Source of the DNA: Posidonia oceanica
Taxonomy: Eukaryota > Streptophyta > Magnoliopsida > Alismatales > Posidoniaceae
NCBI GenBank assembly: GCA_037176725.1
Contig: JAZBRS010000014.1
Coordinates: forward strand, 72,894,501-72,958,500
Length of the DNA: 64,000 nucleotides
Direction: 5' to 3'
Shown in pieces: positions 57,830 to 64,000 of this stretch. The translations under genes were made by a program, and so were the position numbers. Below the pieces are notes generated by a model, which had not been told where the DNA came from, did not search any database, and saw nothing but the letters and a program-made list of their open reading frames with translations. Position 1 is the stretch's first letter. Each line of letters starts with the position of its first letter.

Positions 57830-58726
57830 GCCCCTCCACATCGGCTGCACAACATGTCTTCGCCATGGCCTTTCTCCACCTGGGGGATCGATGTCATCGG
57901 CGCCATCCACCCTGCTGCTTCGAATGGTCATCGTTACATTCTGGTAGCGATCGATTACTTTACCAAGTGGGTGGAAGCAGCCTCTTACAGAATAGTCACC
58001 GCTGCGGCAACAGAAAAATTTATCAGAAACAATATTGTTGCCCGATATGGGGTCCCGCACTCTGTCATCTCTGATAACGGCTCAAACTTCATTGCCAAAA
58101 GGGTCGAAGAATACCTGCAAAGCCTCAAGATCAAGCACCATCGATCCTCGCCTTATCGGCCTCAGATGAATGGAGCAGTGGAATCTGCAAACAAGAACAT
58201 TGTCAAGATCCTGAAGAAAATGGCAGAAATCCACAAGGATTGGCACGACAAGCTCCCGTACGCGCTCTGGGCGTACAGCACATCAATCCGGACCTCTACA
58301 GGAGCCACCCCGTACTCCCTGGTGTACGGCATGGAAGCGGTGTTACCTGTTGAAGTGGAAATCCCCTCTCTGCGGATCCTGCGGGAAGCTGAGTTGGAAG
58401 GAGCAGAATGGGTCGAAGACCGCTGCGTCCAACTGAACCTGATTGATGAGCGCAGATTGCAAGCCATGCACAACGCTCGCTGCTATCAGAAGCGGATGGC
58501 CAGAGCATTCTTGAAAAAGGTCCAGCCCAGGAGTTTCCAGCCAGGGGACCTTGTCTTGCGCGCCATTCACTTGCCTGACGGTCGAGGGAAATTCCGACCC
58601 AATTGGCGTGGCCCCTTTGTGGTCAAGCAGATCTTTTCGGGAGGCGCTGTAACCCTCGAGGATATGGACCATGTCGAGCAGTCTGAGCCCGTCAACCTCT
58701 GTTATCTAAAGAAATACTATCAGTAG
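57830..58726 (+). CDS. Element C integrase, N-terminal zinc region deleted
   Basis: The frame (open from 57611) is -1 relative to the protease. Homology to the B integrase begins at APPHRLHNMSSPWPF. The DDE core is complete: WGIDVIG, ISDNGSNF and QMNGAVES carry the three acidic residues. Then come ATPYSLVYGMEAVLP and the GPF region NWRGPFVVKQIF, ending NLCYLKKYYQ. The HHCC zinc region that precedes the core in B is missing together with RT and RNase H. Core and C-terminal parts look intact, with no stop. Alone it could bind DNA, but it would be expressed only through a frameshift from the protease frame or from an internal start. Confidence 0.9.
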   Translation, partial: APPHRLHNMSSPWPFSTWGIDVIGAIHPAASNGHRYILVAIDYFTKWVEAASYRIVTAAATEKFIRNNIVARYGVPHSVISDNGSNFIAKRVEEYLQSLKIKHHRSSPYRPQMNGAVESANKNIVKILKKMAEIHKDWHDKLPYALWAYSTSIRTSTGATPYSLVYGMEAVLPVEVEIPSLRILREAELEGAEWVEDRCVQLNLIDERRLQAMHNARCYQKRMARAFLKKVQPRSFQPGDLVLRAIHLPDGRGKFRPNWRGPFVVKQIFSGGAVTLEDMDHVEQSEPVNLCYLKKYYQ

Positions 58727-60160
58727 CCGAAAGCGGCCCCGTTGCAGATGCCCTTCTCCCAACTATACTTGCATTCTCGCCTCCTTACTTCATTTCTTTT
58801 CAAATCATCATCATCAACCTCTCAAGCATCACATCTTCTGCCCGGTGATGACAACCGGAAGTGCTTGCCTGCTCTGGAAAGAGTCACCCTGCCTCACCTG
58901 GCACTACTTAGATGTCTTAGCAAGTGAGGGAGCCAGCACCAATAAGGACAGGCGAACTGCCCAATCTCACAAGGACATACACCTCTGAGGGAGAAAAAAT
59001 GTTAGGTTGCGAGCTTGAAAAAGTGAGAATAGACATCTAGGTTTGGGCACCACCAAGGAACAGAAGACGAAGACAGAAGCCGGCCGTAGAGATAGGGGTG
59101 TGCAGTCTAACCCTACTCCTTCTACCCATCACACAGCAGACCCAAAACCTAAATACATTACAATTCAAGCACCCTTCTTTTGCCACCAGAATGGGGATAG
59201 CAAAAGCCTGAAAAAAAAAAAGAAGAAGAAAAGGAAAAAGATCAAGCAAAAAAAGGGAAAATAGAGATAGAATAAAAACAAAAAGGAAAAAGGAGAAAAG
59301 CAAGCAAAACAAAAAAAAAAAGGAAGAAAAGAGCAAAGGTAGCCCAAAGAAAAAACACAAGCACCGTTATCCCCCATACTTTACTAGAGATCCCCAGCAT
59401 GCCAAGCCTGAAAAAGGGGTCTACCGCATCCTCCCAAGAGCAAACACATACCTTCTCCTAATTAGGGGCAGAGAAAGACTGCATACCCATGAGGGAGAAA
59501 CCTTTCAAAAAAAAGAGAGCTGAAAGAATAGGTGTAGGTCCTGAGAGTGCAGCCAGTAGCCTGTCCTCACCACATCACCACCTATAATGCCAACAACCTG
59601 TTCCGGAGCGCCACTAATAAGCCGAGAGTCTGAGTAGGGCCCAGTGAGTCAAGGACCACTCCCTTCCTCTGCAGCAGGCACCAAAGCACTCCGTACGCTG
59701 AGGGCACTCAAGCATCCACCCCAGCATACCCATCCATTCAAACATGCCTATTCATCCAATAATATTCATCCTCATAAGCATATCGCTAGCATCTTGCATT
59801 CATGCATCTTATTTCTTTCCTTTCCCCTTCTGCCAATCTCTCCGCTCTGCAATCCGCTCAGGCCCTGAGGCAGTACTTCTCCCCAGCAGAGGCGCATCGA
59901 CGACACTCAAGCTGCACCGGTCCAGATCACCTGCCGGCCCTCGCCCCCGCATTCACCGAACTGCTGCCAATTCCCTTTGTTTATTTGTGCTTAACTGCTA
60001 TGTTCTGTTATCAACTGCTGAATGCATATGGAACTACATTTTCAGTCTCAGCTTTTGCTTGTTGTCAAAGATTATATGCTTGCGAGATCTGACTGTTTAT
60101 TGATAGCAGGTACTTTCAAGTTTCTGCAGCTATCTGCCTGTCCCTCTGCAAATCAGCGTA
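58727..60160 (+). other. Element C spacer between integrase and the PMD gene
   Basis: Non-coding. An A/G-rich tract (59205-59340) corresponds to the A-rich sense strand of B. The 370 bp before the PMD start are conserved with B and end in ...ATTGATAGCAG|GTACTTTCAAG, a possible splice acceptor 50 bp before the ATG. Confidence 0.5.
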
Positions 60161-61288
60161 ATGGGCTTTCCTACTCTGCTGACTCCCGCACATTGCTCGG
60201 AAACCCTGCGAGAATGGATCGGCAAGCTCACTCAGATAGACTGTGAAAAGTTGCGCCTGTGGGGCATACCAACCAAGCTGCTAAAGGCTGCTGATGTGGA
60301 GGTCAGCCGCCACCTTCTGTGTGCCGCCGCGAGATTCTGGAAGCCGGCGCATCATGTCTTCCGCTTCAACAAAACTGAGCTGACACCTACATTGGAAGAA
60401 GTGCGTCAGATATGCGGCTTTTCAAAGATCTTGGGGCCGCCTGTTTTCATGAGGCGCGACGGATATCTCCGGGTCCTGAACCAACTGACTGGGCTCTCCA
60501 CTCAAGCCTGCCAACAGAAGCTAATTTGCACCAGTGGACCAGAGCCTATGCTTCGCCTTGCATACTTTGATGATATCTTGAACAAGCGTGCCGACCTCGG
60601 AGATGAGCTGTGGCTCCGAGGATTCGTCATCCGCTTTCTGGGCGAACTAATCTTTACTCATGGCCGACTGACAGTGGCCATCGAGGTCGCAGAAATTGCA
60701 TTAGCTGTGGTGACCCAGCACATAGATCTGGCACCAGTTGTCTTGGCGGAGACATATCGCGGGCTGGACCGTATTTCTCATCGCTGCCGCCACTTCCATG
60801 GTTGCGGAGCACTTATACAAGTCTGGCTGACCGCGCACTTAGAGAAGAACTTCCTGCACCCTCAACTGCACGCCTTCGAAGCCTACTGCAGTAGCACCCG
60901 TACCAGAGCAGAAAAGAGCGTCAAAGACGAGTACGAAAGGCTGTCAGCACTGACTGACGACGCTGTAATCTGGCGCATCGTTCCTTCTGCAGCAGAGCCA
61001 TTCACAATCTTCTTCAGCGCGCGTGACACGTGGCTGATCATTCTTCCAGGCTTCACAGCAGGCGTAGAGTACCATCCAATCAGGGTCATGCGCCAGTTCG
61101 GCTTCCGGCAGGGCGCCTTCATTGACAGTACAGCGCTCGAGCTTCTACAGACTTATCCTCTCAGCACCACTGCCCCGACCAAGAAGCTTGCTAGTCTGAT
61201 GCAGCACGGGGTCCAATCTACAGACATTGCAGCTGTGAGAGGTACAGGATGCACTCCTGATTATGAAGCCGAAGTCCGACGGCTCTAG
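60161..61288 (+). CDS. Plant-mobile-domain-like protein of element C (intact, 375 aa)
   Basis: The ATG (MGFPTL) is supported by the B copy, which starts at the same place. Blocks in order: ETLREWIGKLTQ (residues 15-26), SRHLLCAAARFWKPAHHVFR (about 48-67), LTPTLEEVRQICGFSK (72-87), GPPVFMRRDGYL, LICTSGPEPMLRLAYFD, LGDELWLRGFVIRFLGELIF, SHRCRHFHGCG (about 206-216) and YHPIRVMRQFGFRQGAFID. The central LTPTLEEV matches the PMD/DUF7745 type found in plant Ty3/gypsy and MuDR elements and in the host proteins MAIN and MAIL1. Its biochemical role is unknown. Being undamaged while gag and pol are broken is notable. It could be translated from its own or a spliced mRNA. The family assignment rests on motif memory, so confidence is moderate. 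Confidence 0.78.
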   Translation: MGFPTLLTPAHCSETLREWIGKLTQIDCEKLRLWGIPTKLLKAADVEVSRHLLCAAARFWKPAHHVFRFNKTELTPTLEEVRQICGFSKILGPPVFMRRDGYLRVLNQLTGLSTQACQQKLICTSGPEPMLRLAYFDDILNKRADLGDELWLRGFVIRFLGELIFTHGRLTVAIEVAEIALAVVTQHIDLAPVVLAETYRGLDRISHRCRHFHGCGALIQVWLTAHLEKNFLHPQLHAFEAYCSSTRTRAEKSVKDEYERLSALTDDAVIWRIVPSAAEPFTIFFSARDTWLIILPGFTAGVEYHPIRVMRQFGFRQGAFIDSTALELLQTYPLSTTAPTKKLASLMQHGVQSTDIAAVRGTGCTPDYEAEVRRL

Positions 61289-61640
61289 CCGATTGCTGAA
61301 GTCCCGCCAGGCGGCCCCTTATTCCCTAATTCTAGACAGCCGAAGAAGGCCCGGGTTGACTAGGCCCTTGTGTGACCATGATGTGGTCTTCTTTCAAATT
61401 GTGCTGTATATTTCTGGCCTGCCGCAGGCATTGTACTTATCAAGATCATATCAATGAAAACTGTTTCTGCTTTCTGCTTGCACATCAAGACTCGTTGCTG
61501 CATTGCATATCATCATCATCATTATCTTGGGCCCTCTAATCAGACTTGCAGACATCCCAACGCGGCGAAGTCCTCAGCACCCAATCCGGAGCCCAGAGCA
61601 TCTGCAGGCCCGCGACATCGAGCTCCGCCGTCTGGCATCC
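61289..61640 (+). terminator. Probable 3' end region of the PMD transcript
   Basis: GGCCTGCCGCAGGC (a GCCTG/CAGGC hairpin, about 61420-61433) is followed by TATCAATGAAAACTG near 61450. Both are conserved downstream of the B PMD gene and resemble plant polyadenylation elements. Inference only. Confidence 0.35.
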
Positions 61641-61670
61641 CCAGCTGAGTCCCCAGCTGGATCATTATCC

Positions 61671-61975
61671 TTGCGGGCTGGCACCCCAAACTGCCCGGCG
61701 AAAGGTCCGTCAACCTGTCATCCTCCTCAGCTGTTCATCCTCAGCTGAGTCCCTTGCGGGCTGGCACCCCAAACTGCCCGGCGAAAGGTCCGTCAACCTG
61801 TCATCCTCCTCAGCTGTTCATCCTCAGCTGAGTCCCTTGCGGGCTGGCACCCCAAACTGCCCGGCGAAAGGTCCGTCAACCTGTCATCCTCCTCAGCTGT
61901 TCATCCTCAGCTGAGTCCCCTACGGGCTGGCACCCCAAACTGCCCGGCGATGGGTTCGTCAACCTATCATCCATC
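61671..61975 (+). repeat. 83-bp tandem repeat of the two-helix module (element C)
   Basis: Three copies of 83 bp plus a diverged fourth. Each has GGGCTGGCA, CCCCAAAC, TGCCCGGC (helix 1 GGCA/TGCC), then GAAAGGT-CCGTCA-ACCTGTC (one mismatch). The fourth has GATGGGT/ACCTATC. The spacer holds CAGCTGTTCATCCTCAGCTG, itself containing inverted CAGCTG blocks. Confidence 0.88.
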
Positions 61976-61995
61976 CACTCACTTATCTATCTTTG

Positions 61996-62024
61996 CATCC
62001 TGATGCCAGGGGCGCATCGGCCAT
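61996..62024 (+). other. Start of a competing-helix module in C, cut by F
   Basis: GATGCCAGGGGCGCATCGGC is the left arm of the module seen in A at 17326. F begins five bases later (GCCAT probable target site, 62020-62024), so the right arms are displaced beyond the window. Confidence 0.6.
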
Positions 62025-64000
62025 TGTAGTAATCCCGGTGTTCGGATCGTCCATGCACGATGCCAAAGCTCGCGTGCACCGATCGGAATCAGGCTCACTA
62101 TAAGCGGCTATATCCGAGAAGGAAGACCTAACTCGAAAACATTTAAAAAGAAGAAAAAAGAAGGAAAAGAAGAAGATAAGACAAAATCGGAGTCGCCACC
62201 AAGTCTATTAAATCGGAAGACGAGGAAAACCGGGGAAATGCACGAATAATCACGCAAAGCCAAGCAAAAGATGCAAAGCAAAGCAATGCAAAAGAAATAA
62301 GATGCAAATGAATGCAAATGAGGTGACTCGTGCCTAGGACAAGGGCAGTATGGTCATTGCGGGCCAAGAGAGGGTAAGGACTCCTGTTACGCGTGGGGAA
62401 GGTGTTAGGCACCCCCGACACGCCCGAGAATCGGTCTTTCTAGGCTTACGCTCGCATATGCAGGGAGATGCAGACTTTGAATGCCTAAGTGCCAATGAAT
62501 GCCTGTCTAAATGCTCAAAGGTGTGTTCTAAGTGATGAAAGACGATGCAAGGAAGTAAACGTGCAATCTAAGCGCTCAGCAACGCTGTCCGTGTTCCGAA
62601 CCGGGCGAAACCTGGCTCGTGAGAACTCCGGACAGTAAGCATCACCGCCCTATATGCAAATGCAGGCAATAAAACAAAACGGCGAGAAAACCATGTAATG
62701 CAATCGACATGCAAGGGAAAACGGCGTAAAACAGTGCGAGGAACGAAAGAAGTATGCAAAAAGATGCGAGAACAGGGTTGACATGCAAAATGGGGCAAGA
62801 AATGGAACAAGAACGCAAAACCGTGCGAGAAAACGAAAGAAGGGCGCAAAACTGGGCCAAAAAACGCCAGGGCGCGCAAAACGAGACGAGAAAACGAAAG
62901 GGCACGCAAAACGGTGCAGGAAAACAAGACTGCGCGCAAAACGAGGCAAGAAAACTAAAGGGCACGCAAAACGGTGCAAGACAGAGGAGCGGCGCGCGAA
63001 ACGGAGCGAGAAAACAAGAAAACACGCAAAACGGGGCGAGAAAACTAAAAGGCACACAAGACGGTGCAAGACAAAGAGGTGGCACGCAAAACGGAGCGAG
63101 AAAGACAAGGAAACACGCAAAACGGGGCGAGAAAACCAAAAGGCGCGCAAAACGGTGCAAGGCGGGGAGGCGGCGCGCAAAACGGAGTGAGAAAACAAGA
63201 AAACACGGAAAACAGGGCGAGAAAACTAAAAGGCACGCAAAACGGTGCAAGGCAAAGAAGCGGCGCGCAAAACGGGGCGAGAAAACTACAAGGCACACAA
63301 AACGGTGCAAGGCGGAGAAGCGGCGCGCGAAACGGAGCGATAAAACATGAAAACACGCAAAACGAGGCGAAAAAACTAAGGGGCACGCAAAACGATGCGA
63401 GACCGAGAAGCGGCGCGCAAAACGGAGCGATAAAACGAGAAAACCCGCAAAACGGGGCGAGAAAACTAAAAGGCACGCAAAACGGGGCGAAGAAACTAAA
63501 AGGCACGCAAAACGGAGCGAGAAAACAAGAAAACACGCAAAATGGGGCGAGAAAACTAAAGGGCACGCAAAACGGTGCAAGATAGAGAAGTGGCGTGTAA
63601 AACGGAGCGAGAAAACAAGAAAACACGCAAAACGAGGCAAAAAACTAAAAGGCACGCAAAACGGCGCAAGGCAGAGGAGTGGTGCGCAAAACGGAGCGGG
63701 AAAGCACGAAAACACGCAAAATGGGGCGAGAAAACTAAAAGGCACGCAAAACGGTGCAAGATAGAGAAGTGGCGCGCAAAACGGAGCGAGAAAACAAGAA
63801 AACACGCAAAACGAGGCAAAGAACTAAAAGGCACGCGAAACGGCGCAAGGCAGAGGAGTGGCGCGCAAAACGGAGCGGGAAAACACGATGGCACGCAAAA
63901 CGAGGCGAAGAATCTAAAAGGCACGCAAAACGGTGCAAATGGCATGCAAAATGGATGCAGTGCAGAAGTTCAGGGAGATATACCTGGAGATCCGGGAGTC
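62025..64000 (-). mobile_element. Element F: Tat-like element, 3' part of an LTR
   Basis: The minus strand ends GGGATTACTACA at 62025. No PBS complement precedes it on the plus strand, so this is the 3' LTR end of a minus-strand element inserted into C. The tail (62025-62700) matches A; then comes a very long 30-bp array, then the conserved splice-donor block at the window edge (63978-63985, AG|GTATAT). The rest is outside. Confidence 0.88.
62720..63945 (-). repeat. 30-bp tandem array in the F LTR (about 40 copies)
   Basis: Plus-strand units read GGCACGCAAAACGGTGCAAG and GCGCGCAAAACGGAGCGAGA variants in a four-unit (about 120 bp) higher-order pattern. It is two to four times longer than in A, B or C. 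Long open frames through it are products of the 30-bp period. Confidence 0.92.

Larger units (their letters stand above)
45445..62024 (+). mobile_element. Element C: RT-less Tat-like element with integrase and intact PMD gene, partial
   Basis: A plus-strand element inserted in the pol of B. It has a 5.9 kb 5' LTR, a perfect tRNA-Arg PBS, leader, gag, protease plus G-patch, an integrase joined to the protease spacer by loss of RT and RNase H, a PMD-like ORF, and the start of a structured 3' region. Element F cuts it at 62025, so PPT and 3' LTR are outside. Only a few frameshifts and no stops were seen within the conserved domains. Confidence 0.9.

Overview
The window is nuclear plant DNA made entirely of nested LTR retrotransposons. 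No host gene, rRNA, tRNA gene, CRISPR array or prokaryotic operon was seen. All recognisable proteins are plant Ty3/gypsy proteins: Gag, aspartic protease with G-patch, reverse transcriptase, RNase H, integrase, and a plant-mobile-domain (PMD)-like protein. The primer binding sites match the 3' end of plant tRNA-Arg and the LTRs are 5.4 to 6.0 kb, which points to the Tat/Ogre side of Ty3/gypsy in an angiosperm. The species cannot be named from the sequence.

Six elements, called E, D, A, B, C and F here, are inserted into one another. E (+, 1-3790) is the oldest visible layer: an LTR tail, PBS, leader and a gag with five stop codons. D (-, 3791-6021 and 24354-30285) interrupts E's gag; it has a 1.5 kb LTR and gag but no visible pol. 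A (+, 6022-24353) sits inside D and is complete, with two 5.4 kb LTRs and a GCAAG target duplication, but it carries only a damaged gag. B (-, 30286-45444) lies in D's 5' LTR and supplies a 6.0 kb 3' LTR, a PMD gene and RT-RNase H-integrase, all broken by stops. C (+, 45445-62024) lies in B's pol; it has a 5.9 kb LTR, gag, protease/G-patch, an integrase joined directly to the protease spacer by loss of RT-RNase H, and an intact PMD ORF. F (-, 62025 onward) lies in C's 3' region and shows only LTR.

How the parts work together: the A, B and C elements share a polypurine tract, a tRNA-Arg PBS, a leader with probable splice sites, and a structured 3' region. A and D lack pol and C lacks RT, so they would need enzymes from a B-like relative.

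The least explained content is the 3' untranslated region between the last ORF and the polypurine tract. It holds repeated small hairpins whose arms change in a compensating way (GGCA/TGCC, GATA/TATC, GACA/TGTC), modules with competing helices, and a three-copy domain with nested stems. B has amplified one of these hairpins into about 35 tandem copies. A second notable signal is a conserved splice donor in the LTRs, paired with a branch point and acceptor just before gag, implying a spliced Gag mRNA that omits the PBS.
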